DNA of 64,000 bases from Aselliscus stoliczkanus (lineage: Eukaryota > Chordata > Mammalia > Chiroptera > Hipposideridae): positions 120,989,523-121,053,522 of the forward strand of contig CM066730.1 of the NCBI GenBank assembly GCA_033961575.1, written 5' to 3'. The notes under the pieces are model-generated. The model was not told the origin of the DNA, made no database searches, and worked only from the letters and a program-made list of their open reading frames with translations. This document shows, in pieces, positions 1 through 11,947 of the stretch. The stretch's first letter is position 1. The number at the start of each line of letters is the position of its first letter. The position numbers and the translations under genes were made by a program.

Positions 1-43
1 GCAAAAAGCTAGATAAATGAGTCAAAATCTAAACAATTAAATA

Positions 44-1318
44 TTAGGTTGGTGCAAACATAATTGTGGTTTTTTCATTGTTGAAACGTGCCTTTGATAT
101 TGCAATACATTCTTAAATAAATGTGGTTATGTTATACATCATTTTAATGCACACTTCTCGCTTTAATTTTTTTGCTAATGACTTATTACTTGCAATTTAT
201 TTTATATGTATTTTAGACTATGGAAATGATTTTAGACAAAAACAAATTTGAGTGATTTTTTATTCGAGTTCAAAATGGGTCGTAAAGCAGCGGACAAAAC
301 TTACAACATCAACAACACATTTGGCCCAGGAACTGCGAACAAAAGTACAGTGCAGTTGTGGTTCAAGAAGTTTTGCAAAGGATATGAGAGCCTTGAAGAT
401 GAGGAGCGTAGTGGTCGGCCACTGGAAGTTGACAATGACCATTTGAGAGCAATCATTGAAGCTGATCCTCTTACAACTACACAAGAAGCTGCCAAAGAAC
501 TCAACATCGACCAGCCTGTGGTCATTTGGCACTTGAAGCAAATTGGAAAGGTGAAAAAGCTTGATAAGTGGATGCCTCATGAGCTGACCACAAATCAAAA
601 AATTTGTCATTTTGAAGTGTTGTCTTCTCTTCTATGTAACAACAACAAATCATTTCTCAATTGGATTGTGATGTGCGATGAAAAGTGGATTGTATACTGC
701 AATTGGCGATGACCAGCTCAGTGGTTGGACCTAGAAGAAGCTCGAAAGCACTTCCCAAAGCCAAACTTGCACCAAAAAAGGTCATGGCCTCTGTTTGGTG
801 GTCTGCTATTGGACTGATCCACTATAGCTTTCTGAATCCCAGTGAAACCAGTACATCTGAGAAGTAAGCTCAGTAAATCAATGAGATGCACCAAAAACTG
901 CAACACCTGCAGCTGTCATTGGTCAACAGAAAGTGCCCGATTCTTCTCCACAACAGTGCCTGACCACATATCACACAACCAACACTTCAAAAGTTTAATG
1001 AATTGGGCTATGAAGTTTTGCCTCATCAACCATATTCACTTAGTCTCTCACCAACTATCACTTCTTCAAACATCTGGACAACTTTGCGCAGGGAAAACAC
1101 TTCCAAAGCCAGCAGGATCCAGAAAATGCTATCAAAGAGTTCGTCGAATCCCGAAGCATAGATTTTTATGCAACTGGAATAAACAAACTTATTTCTCATT
1201 GGCAAAAATGTGTTGATTGTAATGGTTCCTATTTTAATTAATAACAATGTGTTTGAGCCTAGTTATAATGATTTAATATATATGGTCTGCAACCATAATT
1301 ATTTTTGCACCAACCTAA
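44..1318 (+). mobile_element. Hsmar1-type mariner DNA transposon, nearly full length, inactive
   Basis: The element starts TTAGGTTGGTGCAAA and ends in the inverted copy TTTGCACCAACCTAA, with TA target duplications at 42-43 and 1319-1320. Its 1275 bp is close to the roughly 1.29 kb of Hsmar1-type mariners. Between the terminal repeats lies a relic transposase on the + strand, described separately. Mariners move by cut and paste into TA sites. The ends are well preserved but the coding part has frameshifts and stops, so it cannot supply its own transposase. Identity to the Hsmar1/SETMAR transposase lineage is recognised from the protein sequence; the exact subfamily cannot be set by eye. Confidence 0.93.
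220..1241 (+). pseudogene. mariner transposase pseudogene (Hsmar1/SETMAR-like)
   Basis: The likely ancestral start is ATG at 220; a lost base just after it shifts the frame, and reading is open from about 248 to 712. That stretch shows the N-terminal DNA-binding half with helix-turn-helix segments (NNTFGPGTANKSTVQLWFKK, then DPLTTTQEAAKELNI) and the first catalytic aspartate in CDEKW. The frame stops at TGA 710-712 where the family has an arginine codon, then shifts again near 770. A segment with WWSAIGLIHYSFLNP follows at about 760-867. Further stops follow. The second catalytic Asp (HDNA motif) has become Asn (AAC near 947-950), and the PYSPD region near 1030 is scrambled. The frame ends at TAA 1239-1241. 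The order of motifs matches mariner DDD transposases. This copy is dead. Confidence 0.9.
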
Positions 1319-1320
1319 TA

Positions 1321-3237
1321 AAATTTACTAAATATAATATATAAAATTTATTATCACTTTGTATTTTTCACAGGATATAAACTAGTTTCCAAATAATACC
1401 TATTTTTCATGAAAGCACTGTAGCATTTTATTGTAGTTTAAAAAATTTAAACATAAATCCAAGGGCAAAGCTATATATTATGAAATAAACAGGAATTTTC
1501 GAGATTCATTTTTGAGTCAAATGAAAGTGTTGTGCAAAGTGGGCCTGGGAATCATGGGTGGTATAGCAGTTTATAGTGGTGATATACTTAATTCGCAATG
1601 TTACTCTTTTCAAATCTGGTTGTTGAAGTCATTATCTTAAATTTTATCTTTTAACATACTTCTAGAACTCCTTCAAGGTGTGAGCTGACTCAAAACCTCT
1701 AACTGAAATTGCAATATGAATTTGGATTTGAACTCTAAGATTTTGATTGCCAGGCATGCTAAGTACAGAAAAAAATGATAATATGTCAACCTTTTATATT
1801 ATTTTATTACCATGTTAATTCAATTCAGCCAACATTTGTTGAGTGTTCATCATGCAAGTGTATTGGTCATTATGCTAGGCACTTATAACAAAATATATGC
1901 AGGCTGATCAATGTTTAAGATTTGTTTAACAAACAACCATAATAATATTTCAATTTAATGAAGCCTATTACTTTTATAGTTATAACCTATCACTTTTAAA
2001 AAGGCACATGCTCAAAGGCATTTATTGTCATCTATGTGTAATTTAATGTGCTAAAATGATAATTATTATGAGGTTTCTATTAGATTTTTATTCTGAAATT
2101 GCTAGGAATTGTTTATGTTTCCTCTCCTTGCATTTAGTGTCTAAAGAAGCTTGAATTCATGGAAATATAAGGTGATCAACATCAAAGAATATTATGAAGA
2201 ACTTTAAATTTGGTTTCATGAAGCACTCATAAATTTAAGATCGTTTTAGTTTATATGTTCCTAACTTACCAAATTAGGCCTGGAGAGTAGTAAGCATGAA
2301 GGAGACAGATTTTCTTTCTGAATAAGGACACAAAATCACCTCCAAAATGAAGACAACTCTCAGTGGGTGGTGACGTCCATGTTACAGGAGTTTTCATTCA
2401 GAGCATTCCTTGTGATAATGTAGAACAACACTACTAAATAAAACTCCCCGCAACGCTGGAAACATTCCATATCTGTGCTCCTAATACTGAGTTACTAGCA
2501 ACACATAATTATGAAGCATTTGACATATGAGTAGAGTTATTAAGGAGCTGATTTTTAAAATGTTTAATTAATATAAATCTAATTTTAAATAGCCATGAAT
2601 GGCTAGGTACAATTATATCAGATTGCAGTTACTGAATATATTCAAGCAGAAGTCACCAGTGACATTTATGATTTCTTGTCACACACAGTCAATGTTTCTG
2701 TGATTTTTAGACACTAAAGACGGCCAACAACAAGGCTTCCTGAGCCCTGGAGCACACTTCATGCCTCCGTTATACAGAACTCACCACTTTCTTGAGTGAG
2801 GTTGTGTTCTGGATATCAGCCATGTTACATTTGTTACGTGACTGGAAAGTAAAAGTTTTTAATACTATCGAGATGGGGTGCTTTTACAAAGTCACATAGT
2901 AGGTTGCTTCCTGTGCGGTTATCTTTAAATAACTTCCAAACTGCCTAAGCTACTTAGGGGCCATCCTGATTCCGTGGTGATTATTTCGTGTCATTCCTTA
3001 TGAACTGAGTGGGTGACAGCTTTCTGGATGTGTAAAGCAGACTTAGTCGACAGAGAAGTCTGGCAGCCATGATTGTGAAAGCTCAAAATCAGGTTTTCAT
3101 TTTCAAAATTTGCTGTTTGTGGGATGAAGGAATTATAATCTGCCCACATTGCAGAATTGTTTCCAAAGCAAAAGACTTTTAAGCACTAGACAGTATTTTT
3201 CACTTAAAGCTTCATTCATGGGCAGCTGCCAGAAAGG
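1321..3237. other. unique AT-rich sequence, no gene seen
   Basis: No open frame, splice-flanked exon or RNA gene is apparent. About 1798-1905 resembles a reverse-strand L2 3' end (noted separately). The rest, including a slightly less AT-rich part at 2680-3200, matched no repeat family I could name. Confidence 0.5.
1798..1905 (-). repeat. L2-like LINE 3' end fragment
   Basis: The text reads AATTCAGCCAACATTTGTTG, then a degenerate 'atgctaggcactta'. This is the reverse complement of the usual L2 3' end ('gtaggtgctcaataaatatttgttg'). It is short and old; the call rests on this motif only. Confidence 0.4.
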
Positions 3238-3241
3238 GAAA

Positions 3242-3288
<47 letters not shown>

Positions 3289-3290
3289 AC
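3238..3290. repeat. (AAAT)n microsatellite
   Basis: About 13 tandem copies of a 4-bp AAAT-type unit, almost without interruption. Confidence 0.95.
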
Positions 3291-3404
3291 TTTTGCCTTT
3301 TTTCTGGATGTACTACAATGCAGACTTCTTAAATTGACATAAAATCCCAACAAAGTGGGCATTCAAAGTGAAATATTTACTTTTCCTCAAACAGACTACT
3401 TTCT

Positions 3405-3715
3405 CCCTGCTACATGACCTTTTTCCTACTGTTTTCTCTACTTGAAACGCCTTTCCTCACAACTTTATACACTGAATGCACACCTGATTCTTAATATGCA
3501 TATTAATGCCACCTTTTCCCTGGTTTTCTTTATTCCATTTACCTGGAATTATTTTTCTTTTCCTGAACCTACTTGTATGTTTAAAGTAAGAAAATGTACA
3601 TGTTTACCTCACTCTCCTAGGTCATATGCTGCCCATAACTGATGGCCCAAACATTCTTATAACCTACACAGTGCTTAGAACAGGACTATGGTAATATTTG
3701 GTGAAAACAGATATG
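3405..3715 (+). repeat. probable L2 LINE 3' fragment
   Basis: A degenerate series of pyrimidine-rich phrases ('cttgaaacgcctttcctcac', later 'acagtgcttagaacaggac') has the order of an L2 3' end. The small open frame here (3442-3642) is not a gene. Confidence 0.4.
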
Positions 3716-3730
3716 ATGAATTAGCAGATA

Positions 3731-3780
3731 AATGAATAAATGGATGAATGAATGAATGAATGAATGAATGAATGAATGAA
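3731..3780. repeat. (GAAT)n microsatellite
   Basis: Tandem ATGA/GAAT units, roughly a dozen copies, the first few imperfect. Confidence 0.92.
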
Positions 3781-3889
3781 GAGGAAATGTTTAGGTAAAG
3801 GTGTCTGAAAAGTAAGTTAAACACTAATTGAAAATATTAATTTTTGAGAACTCTTTACACTTCAATTTACATCATTAAAACTGATGTAA

Positions 3890-3988
3890 GGGCTGGCTGA
3901 GTGGCGCTGTGGTTAAAAGCTGGCTTGGGAAGCCAGCAGCCCTGGTGCGGTCCCACAAGTGAGGGCCAGTGACACTGCCCTCAAAACA

Positions 3989-4023
<35 letters not shown>

Positions 4024-4040
4024 ATACATAAATAAATAAA
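3890..4040 (+). mobile_element. tRNA-derived SINE (short lineage-specific type)
   Basis: The element begins GGGCTGGCTGAGTGGCGCTG (box A region) and has box B-like GGTGCGGTCCCAC and the body AGTGACACTGCCCTC. Its A-rich tail has become an (AAAT)n array at about 3986-4044. A 14-bp duplication TAAAACTGATGTAA flanks it at 3876-3889 and 4041-4054, which shows L1-type target-primed insertion. The head resembles a tRNA of the Ser/Leu kind (GGCCGAGTGG...TTAAG), so it would be a Pol III-transcribed retroposon. Confidence 0.9.
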
Positions 4041-4054
4041 TAAAACTGATGTAA

Positions 4055-5155
4055 AGGCAAAAGAGGAGGCTTTATTGACTGAGATAACTTGAATAGTCTT
4101 TGGAAGATGAGTCTTCAGCAAGTTGGAGAAAAAGTTTGAAACAACATCCATAGGCTGGATTCTGTCTTTCCTTTGGTTCTGCTTCCTCTGCCTCCTCAGG
4201 GATCCATGATGGCTGCCAGCATCTTGAGGGACTCTATCCTTTTAGGTTCATGTCTAGTGGAAGAGTGATGGATATCTCCCGAGTCTCCCTGACAAAACTT
4301 GACATTCATTTTAGGCCTCTGCAATGTGATACACCGACTTCCTTCTCAAGTCACGTTCTGCTATCTTGGGACTTGCCTGGATGTGTAACCCTGCAAGATG
4401 GTGAACCAAAATGAATGAAAGGTGACATCCTCCTCACGCTCCACTTCCAACCTTCAGGGTTAGATGGCAGTAGAAGAGGGAATGTATGTTGAGGAGACAA
4501 ATAACAAATGCCCATAGCAAGTGAAACAAAATGAATTTTAATGAGTTGTATTCCAACTGAATGTCATTCTATCCTACCATAAATTACTTGAGGACTCAAT
4601 GAAAGGTCTTTATTCTTAATATATTATTTTGGAAGCTATATTTTCTTCAGAGTAAGAAAATTCATCAGAATACAGTGTCATTGCATAAGTCATGGCAAAG
4701 ATTTTCAACTAGCATTTCCTCCCATGCGCGTCTTTCATTGGTACGCTATGTGCTTCTTCAATAGGGAGCATCTGTTGGTAGTGATACTTATCTTTAGCAT
4801 ATATATATGGTTAATGTCACTATTGGTTTCTCTCAGAAAAAATCTCTTAGCAGGCATGACTGAGATTGATAATGACTCCTGGGGTAAGGAATAGACGCCT
4901 ACTCTCACTAGGGTATAATTCATAGCTACACATCCTCTAAAATGGCATCTATTCCTTGCTATTATTCATAATTTTCTGGTTTCTGATTTGATTTTGACTT
5001 TAAACTTAGTCTTAAATTTATATTTCTTTGTATTCTGTAGAAGCAGGCCTTTCTTTGGCTTCTAGGAATTATTCTCAGCTGTTTATTTATTTACTTAGTT
5101 AAAAAAAAAACAAAAAAAACTTTTCTCTCTCCTATGGAAGGAAACATAAGTTAAG
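4055..5155. other. unique sequence and unnamed old repeat, no gene seen
   Basis: At 4140-4460 'gatccatgatggctgccagc' and the phrases after it look like a dispersed mammalian repeat, but I cannot name the family. The remainder shows no gene or recognisable repeat. Confidence 0.4.
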
Positions 5156-5159
5156 ACTA

Positions 5160-5340
5160 AGGCCTTGGAATCAGATTTCCCTTCCCATATACAACCTTTA
5201 AGTAATCATAATATGATTTAATTCCCTGATCTACAAAATGAAAATAATGTCAAGGAGTTGTTGTGAAGACTAAATAAAGTACATATAAAGCACATTTTAT
5301 TTATTGTTTTGCATACAATAAATGTAACTATTGTGGGCGT
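5160..5340 (+). repeat. MIR-like SINE fragment
   Basis: The order fits the core and 3' end of MIR: 'ccttggaatcagatttccc', 'ctacaaaatgaaaataatg', 'ttgttgtgaagactaaataa', 'gcatacaataaatg'. It is strongly diverged and inactive. Confidence 0.55.
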
Positions 5341-6001
5341 CATCATAATTTGTTATCTGTTAGTTGAACAGTCTATTAGAAAGATAAGTATCTAAGAACT
5401 GACTTGCTTTTAAGAATCATTCATGTTCAGTTCATTATAACACATCTAATTGGCAAACTGTGGGCCATAATGAAGATAATAGAGCACTAAAAATATTAGA
5501 CCAGTCATTAGTTCACAATCATATTTTCACCCTTCACATTTTCTTTATTACTATTACTATCCCCCAGTTTTATTTCTTTGACCAAATCTGCTTATTCATA
5601 TTTGTTTTCTGTCTCACTTTTGACCCTCATTTACTTACAGGGCCACATCACAAGATGGAGTTTAAGCACATCAAAGGTAAATTCTTAAATATAGTGATCA
5701 CAGATGAATCACAAAAACTCATACTCCTCTGTTCATATTCTTACATATTATCCTCATGGCATCAGTTTTCCTTAGTTTTCCTGAAACGTGCTCTAAAACA
5801 ATGCTTTATAAAACATCGTGGTAGAATTATGACTCCCCTAATTTGAATAAGATGGAAACAATGAAATCATCTTCTCAACAGATTTAAACTACCATGTTTG
5901 TAAATACACTTCTAAACTCTAATTTTCAGCACTTTTAACTTAGTTCAGGTCATCATTTTCTCTTTCCCATACTCTATATGTTTCAAGAAATATTCATTAA
6001 T

Positions 6002-6096
6002 GGGCTGGCTGAGTGGTACAGTGGTAAGTGCTGGCTTGGGAAGCTAGCGGTCCCTGTTCAGTCCAAGGGCCAGTGACACTGCCCTCAAAAAAAAAA
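6002..6096 (+). mobile_element. tRNA-derived SINE (short lineage-specific type)
   Basis: Starts GGGCTGGCTGAGTGG and carries GGCTTGGGAAGCTAGCGG and AGTGACACTGCCCTC plus poly(A). A 14-bp imperfect duplication (AAATATTCATTAAT at 5988-6001, AAATATTCTTTAAT at 6097-6110) flanks it. It is slightly internally shortened relative to the other copies (the part after the box B-like motif). Confidence 0.88.
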
Positions 6097-6132
6097 AAAT
6101 ATTCTTTAATATGTATTACTATGTTTCATATA

Positions 6133-6366
6133 CAGAGTGTGCCAAAAAATTTATACACATTTTAAGAAAAGAAAAAAGTACTAAAATTGTAATACTCAAT
6201 AAATACCGATAACAAAAGATGAATACAAGTCACATTTGACTTCTGCAATTACAAGAGGTTTTCAAAGTGGTTACCATCAACATCCAGACACTTCTGATTA
6301 TGGTGAACTACTGCTTGAGCAACGTTGACCTAAATGTCCACTTGTATACATTTTTTTGGCATCCCT
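6133..6366. mobile_element. non-autonomous mariner-type element (GTGCCAAAAAA family)
   Basis: The left end reads TA|CAGAGTGTGCCAAAAAATTT followed by 'atacacattttaagaaaag'. The right end reads 'gtatacatttttttggcatccctg'. The termini are inverted copies of one another. The same termini occur at 36285-36468 and 43744-43875, and this is the longest of the three. There is no open transposase frame. Confidence 0.75.
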
Positions 6367-6499
6367 GGTGGTGAGGTACAACCTTACAGAAGTGTCTCTT
6401 CATTCAGAAAGTTAGTTATTTTGGTTGATGCTTTAAACAGGTAAATAAATTTTTAAAAACACAACAGTGACTACAATGTAATAGTTTCTGTGGCATTTA

Positions 6500-6830
6500 T
6501 CAGGACACACAGGGGATCACTTAAGGGAGTGAATGGAGATAAAAGTCAAGAGCAGGAAATTTATGTAGGCATCAGATTATTAAGTTCCTTGTTTGAAATG
6601 GCAAGGATTTTGGACTTTGTCTAAGTATAAAGGGGAACTAGTAATGGATTTTTTATTAGACAAGATTTGTGTTTTAGCAACATATCTACGGTTGTGTGGG
6701 AGAATGGATTCCAGGGAAGGACAAAGGCATGAATGAAGATAGGAAGCTCAGTTAGGTGATCATTAATGTATCACAGGTGGGAAGAAATTGTTTTCTATTT
6801 AGTGCAGTTACAGATATTTGGACTTCAGGG
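6500..6830 (+). repeat. old interspersed repeat, family not named
   Basis: Phrases such as 'tgtgggagaatggattccag' and 'agctcagttaggtgatcatt' recur in diverged form near 46990-47880 and 37340-37660. I recognise the phrase set as a common mammalian repeat but cannot name it with confidence. Confidence 0.4.
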
Positions 6831-7079
6831 AAAAGGTAAGACAGGAAACCCTGATGGACTGAAAGAGAGGAGCCAGAATTCTGCCAAGTTTCTTATTGAA
6901 CAAGCACAGGGAAAATCATATCATTCCCTGCCATAGAAATAAATAGTAGAGGAGGTCAGATCTCTGTATACATTCTTCTGTTTCCAGTCCATCATTCTCA
7001 ATGCTATCAATGTCATCTTTATAAAAGAATTTTGAGCATAAAAGTCCTTGCATAAAAATCCAATAAATAAACATTACTC

Positions 7080-7181
7080 ACAGACCAAAGCCCAAACACT
7101 ACATTCAAGTATCTGCATAATTTGTTTGCAATTCACCTTTTATTTCTCTCATATTTTTCCCTAACCACAGCATCTGAACCT

Positions 7182-7216
<35 letters not shown>

Positions 7217-7238
7217 TGAGAGAGAGAGAAAGAGAGAG

Positions 7239-7310
<72 letters not shown>

Positions 7311-7630
7311 CCTATAATTAACTCTTCTTAACACATTGTCCAACTGGCAAACTCATCTCTATCCTTTATGATCTAGTTAAAATGGTAAATCTTCTATTCA
7401 ACTTTACCTGAATTATCCATGCCAAATTAACCACATTTCATTCATTCTTTGGCTCGTATTGTAGACATAATTTATTTATTTTTTAAAGTATATAATGTTG
7501 CACCATCAAAATGTGTTTACATGTTTACTTGACATTAGACTATGAATTCTCCCATGGCTAAGGTTAGCTTATTCTTGTACCACAACTTCCACCATAAAGC
7601 AGATGCTCAATGAATGTTTAATGAACAAAA
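7080..7630 (+). repeat. L2 LINE 3' fragment split by a microsatellite
   Basis: L2-like phrases lie on both sides of the simple repeat at 7186-7306 ('accaaagcccaaacactaca' before, 'agatgctcaatgaatgtttaatg' at the end). The 3' end at about 7600-7625 matches the usual 'ctcaataaatgtttgttgaatga' ending. Confidence 0.5.
7186..7306. repeat. (TG)n(AG)n compound microsatellite
   Basis: (TG)n at 7186-7213 is followed by (AG)n to 7306 with three early interruptions. The apparent open frames across it are only translations of the repeat. Confidence 0.97.
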
Positions 7631-8337
7631 TAAACACCAGGACAAGTGTGTCAGAATATGGATGGACAGAGAGTTGCCAGTGGGGGTCTTCTGTGCTCCA
7701 ACTCTGCACACAACTTTCTACTTCTATTTTGTCCAGAATCCTGTAGTGACAATGACAGTGATTCATACTGATAGGAATGAGAAAGTTATCTTTCTCCCAC
7801 CAATTTAGTCAGCGTTAACATTATTCACTGCTGTACTAGTATATAGCCTTGCCCATTCACTAAATGACAGCTTATTTGAAATATCAAATATTTTCAATGT
7901 GTTGTTTTAAATATGACTTGCAATGTTGTCTAGATTCTACCAATATTCAGGCTTACACATCAGAAATCCTTTATTCAATTTTACATGAAATTTTTCACAT
8001 TGTAGTTGATCTGAAATTGCTTCTATCAGTGACAAAATTTGGCATCATCATCTAATTTTTTGACGTACGATTCTTTTAGTTATTCATTATTCAAATCAAT
8101 GTATACAATAAATGTATAAAGTATATTAAATATATTGGTCTTTTTAACCATTATTAGAGTAACTTTTATGGTGAAATTTTATGGAATGCTTGTTTACTGA
8201 AAAGTGCCTAGGTGATAAATGATCATTTACAAATCTGATGATCAGCTCTTACATTTGAAAATAGTCATTATATTCCAGTTTATATGTCCTGTTCTTTTGC
8301 CTTATGAGAGAATGACAATTTGAATTTCATAATTCTT

Positions 8338-8534
8338 TTTTTTTATTAGTTTCAGGTGTACAACACAATGCAATAGTTATACTCTTTACCCCCCAAAGTG
8401 ACAACCCTCCTCCCCCAGTTCATCACCCCACTCCCCCCCCATATCATACATATCTATTACAATTCCTTTGACTCCCTTCCACAGTATACTCCGCATCCTG
8501 TGACTATCTATATATTCAGTTACAGTTGGCATAC
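8338..8534 (-). mobile_element. L1 3'-end fragment (antisense) with target duplication
   Basis: Starts with T-rich sequence and TTAGTTTCAGGTGTACAACA, the antisense 3' end of a laurasiatherian-type L1, and runs for about 197 bp. The perfect 17-bp duplication TGAATTTCATAATTCTT (8321-8337 and 8535-8551) shows a 5'-truncated, separate insertion. C-rich runs (ACCCCACTCCCCCCCC) are part of the L1 3' UTR. Confidence 0.85.
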
Positions 8535-8551
8535 TGAATTTCATAATTCTT

Positions 8552-10194
8552 ATAGAATTATAATTGCTAAATGTGTTTTCAATAGTTAATCTTCCATAAT
8601 ATAAAACATTATATTTAAAAATTGAAAGCTTCCCCAAGATAGAGATAATACATTAAATTATATTAATATAGAAGAATATATGTTTAGACGCTATCTCTAC
8701 AAATTTGCTAAAATGTATATATGAATAAATACTTTAAAATAAGGTAGTGATCATTTGATTTTTTAATTTTTATCTTTGACTTTTTTCCAAATTTTACAAG
8801 TGAATGCGAATCCAAGAATGTCAGTTTTGACTTGCTTAGTTGCATTTGGTTGAAATTCATGGGAAAATATCAAGATTGAATATAGATATGAATAGGATAA
8901 TTCAAAATCATTGCAATTAGTTCAATGATTTTCACCAATTCAGCCTTCCTCCTACACTATGAAATGAGCTGAAAATGCTTAAATACTATTGGCACCTACT
9001 TCTTGCCAAACTTACGTGCGATCTTCCAATATTTTAGTGGTGCATCACTTTCATATTTAATCAAAATTATCAACTGTTTTGTTTAATAGATATATGTTTA
9101 GATATACCCAAAATTTTACCAATGTCTTTGTATACTTCATCTTTCTATCTTTCAGTACATATTGCTGGGTTGATCTTGAACTTGCTTTTTCTTGAAATTC
9201 ATGTTTCTTTAAATGAAGTTCTGGGAGAATACTTTTTTTATTATTGTTATTTTAGTTAATTTATAAAAAAGATGTTTGGGATTAAATAAACACCCCCTCC
9301 GACACACATATAATGACTATCCTATTAAAATACTGATCGTTTGCCAGTATCAATTGTATTCTTTCTACTTACACCTATTCTTTGACTCCATATTGCCCAA
9401 CTAATTGAATTTATTCATCTTTGAAATGTATCACTACCTTCACCCTTTCCTTCCATACTGAAGAAGTAGAATAGTACAATAGTAATCGTGTCTTATTCGG
9501 AGATAATTTGAAGGGAATCTAGCTCAAATTAGGCTGCATGAAGAAAATAGTAGAGACTGATCCTATTTATAAAGTGAATGTCCACTATTGCTGGTTATGG
9601 AATAATTCATAAAATAAAATAAAATCTCCATCAATAAGGCCACTGTACTTTTTCGGAGTCAATTTCCTAAATATTTCCTGATGCCTTCTCTTATCTGAGA
9701 CAGCACAGATTCCAGCACTAATCAGTATACAATTATGGATGCTACATTCTAAGAAGGGCTTTAGTTGACTTCCAAGTTTCACTACTGTCAGCTGAAATAA
9801 TCTTCTTCATTTTAAGAAAACTAAAGGGTCTTCCTCTCTACCAGAAGCTATCTAATTATGTAAAGAACAGTGATTAACTGATTATGATGAATAAATTAAT
9901 CTCCATGGAGATGCACAAATTCAGACATTTCTAATTAGTATAATTTTCATGGGACAGCTACAAAAATTCTCTGTTCTTATTAGCAATGATTAACAGAACA
10001 ATAAGTAATTTTTGGCAGTTCCCTAAAAAATTATTAGAATCACCCTGAGGATACAGATTAAGGAATTGTAAATTCATAGAAATGTTGGGGAAAAGCTAAC
10101 TCTAAGCAATAGCCTTAACAGCAAACTCTGTTTCTACTTTGAAAAATTCTCACCTTCCTTTGTTATGCATATCATCATCATCATCATAATCACA
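8552..10194. other. unique AT-rich sequence, no gene seen
   Basis: No repeat family recognised. The part at about 9830-10000 has several homeodomain-core TAATTA/TTAAT motifs and is listed as a weak candidate for conserved non-coding DNA. Confidence 0.4.
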
Positions 10195-10310
10195 ACTGAT
10201 ACCATTGATTATCTATTATTTGGATTACAAAATGCTATGCATTTTATATGATGAATTAACTTTAATCCTTATAGCAGCCCAATGAGGTCAGTGATATTAT
10301 TGCCTTCAAA
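10195..10310 (-). repeat. MIR-like fragment
   Basis: 'gctatgcattttatatgatg', then 'ttatagcagcccaatgaggt', reads like the reverse complement of the 3' half of MIR. Short and diverged. Confidence 0.4.
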
Positions 10311-11464
10311 TTAATGATCATGCATAATGGAAACTTTATTTTGCTTGGTCCTGATTAACCTTCAAATTCACTAGAATTACTGGTGTTTTTTTTTTTTACC
10401 ATTAATATTTTAAATTGTTTTTAGATTTTTATTTGGACCTTTAAGATAACTATGTTCAGTTTATTAAATGCAAACTAAGCTAGGCCTTGGGGAAATATAG
10501 AAAAAAAACAAAAGATAGTTCTGATAATACTGTATATGGTATGTGTCTAGACAGGACATACTTTCACTATAGGTTTAAAATAATAGTTCTTTGTTTTTAT
10601 TTTGCTGAAAAAAATCAGACTGAAAATGAAGACTCAAAAAATGTTAGAATAGTTTTCTTTTTAAAAAAATGAGATTTAAAGGTATAAAGCATTCACAATA
10701 GAATTAAAAATTCTATAAGACAGGACACCATAGAAAACAAGATTCAAAAGTTCTGAACAAAATGTGATTTAAAAACTCATTTGGAAAATAACGGGAAAAG
10801 CAACATAAAGGGAAACAAAAAATAAAATTTTACCAATGATCTTCATCATTATATTAAAGCCCTGTGTTAAAATGACTACATTTAAATGTATGGTCCCAAA
10901 GGGAAAATTGTAAAGTCTGAAATGTTTACTTTCCTTTGATCTATCAGAAGTTAAAATGCTATCTTCTTAACAAAGGAGTACCTTTACAATGAAAAGATAG
11001 TTATGGTGTTTATATAGATTTCCTAATCCTGAATGGCTACCAGAATTAATTTCCAAATATTGTTTCTTATAGACATTCACAAAAAATAAGCTTGCCAATT
11101 AAGAAGCTGTGAACAAATAATATTTTCCTATTTAAAGTTTTCCATGACTATATATGAACATTAAATATAAAAAATAAAACATAGAGTATGAATAGTGACA
11201 GTATAAAAGTAGCAGTCACTTTGTGAAGACAAACAGACGAAGTATCGCGTATGCATGTGAGCTTTTGGTTACAGATTATTGTTACCAAATAACTTGGCAG
11301 AGTAATATGACAGCAGGAAACCAAGAGTAAATGTGTTATGTCGCTCTCATTGGAGATCAGTTGGAGGGAATTATGAAGCATAACTGAAAATGTAACATGG
11401 TAAAAGGGAAAAGAAGCTAATTTATGATATATACACACAACAACAGTGATTATCAAGTTTCAAA
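10311..11464. other. unique AT-rich sequence, no gene seen
   Basis: Contains a T run at 10387-10397 and otherwise no recognisable gene or repeat. The small open frames here show no domain. Confidence 0.4.
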
Positions 11465-11870
11465 ACACTCCAGAGGTTTTCCTTTTCACTCAGAGTAGTA
11501 TCCCAGTCCTTAAATTGGCCAATATGGCCCCTCATAATTGTGTCCTGTTTACTCCCTCACTCTTTGTGTTCCAACCATGCTAGCCTCCCTGTTCTTCCTA
11601 TAATAATCCAGCCAAACTCATACCTCAGGACTTTCTTACCTACACTTGCCTCTGCCTGGATCATCAGCCTCCAAAATTGCCTGGGCTCACTTGCTTCCGT
11701 CTGCTAGACTTTGGTCCAGTGTCACCTTTCCATTGGGATCTCCCAAGACCAAGTTGTTTAAAATGGCAGTTACCTCCCAGCCTTCCACATAACCCTGTAT
11801 TTTTGCCACTGATCACCTTATAAAATTGGCATTGCTGTATTCCCAGGACATAGAACAATGCTGACACCTA
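11465..11870 (+). repeat. L2 LINE 3' fragment
   Basis: Order and wording match the L2 3' region: 'ccaaactcatacctcaggac', 'cttgcctctgcctggatcat', 'tggtccagtgtcacctttcc', 'cccagccttccacataaccc'. Diverged and without coding capacity. Confidence 0.6.
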
Positions 11871-11947
11871 ATAAGTGAAATATATTTGTAGTTTGATAGT
11901 TATAAATTCACATAAGTGATATAGTATGCGTGTGTGTGTGTGTATAT

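Noticed and set aside
3986..4044. Tandem array as CRISPR-like repeats
   Set aside because: It is the (AAAT)n tail of a SINE; there are no spacers, and the genome is eukaryotic.
7122..7343. Open frames with long Arg-Glu or Leu-Ser runs
   Set aside because: They are translations of the (TG)n(AG)n microsatellite.
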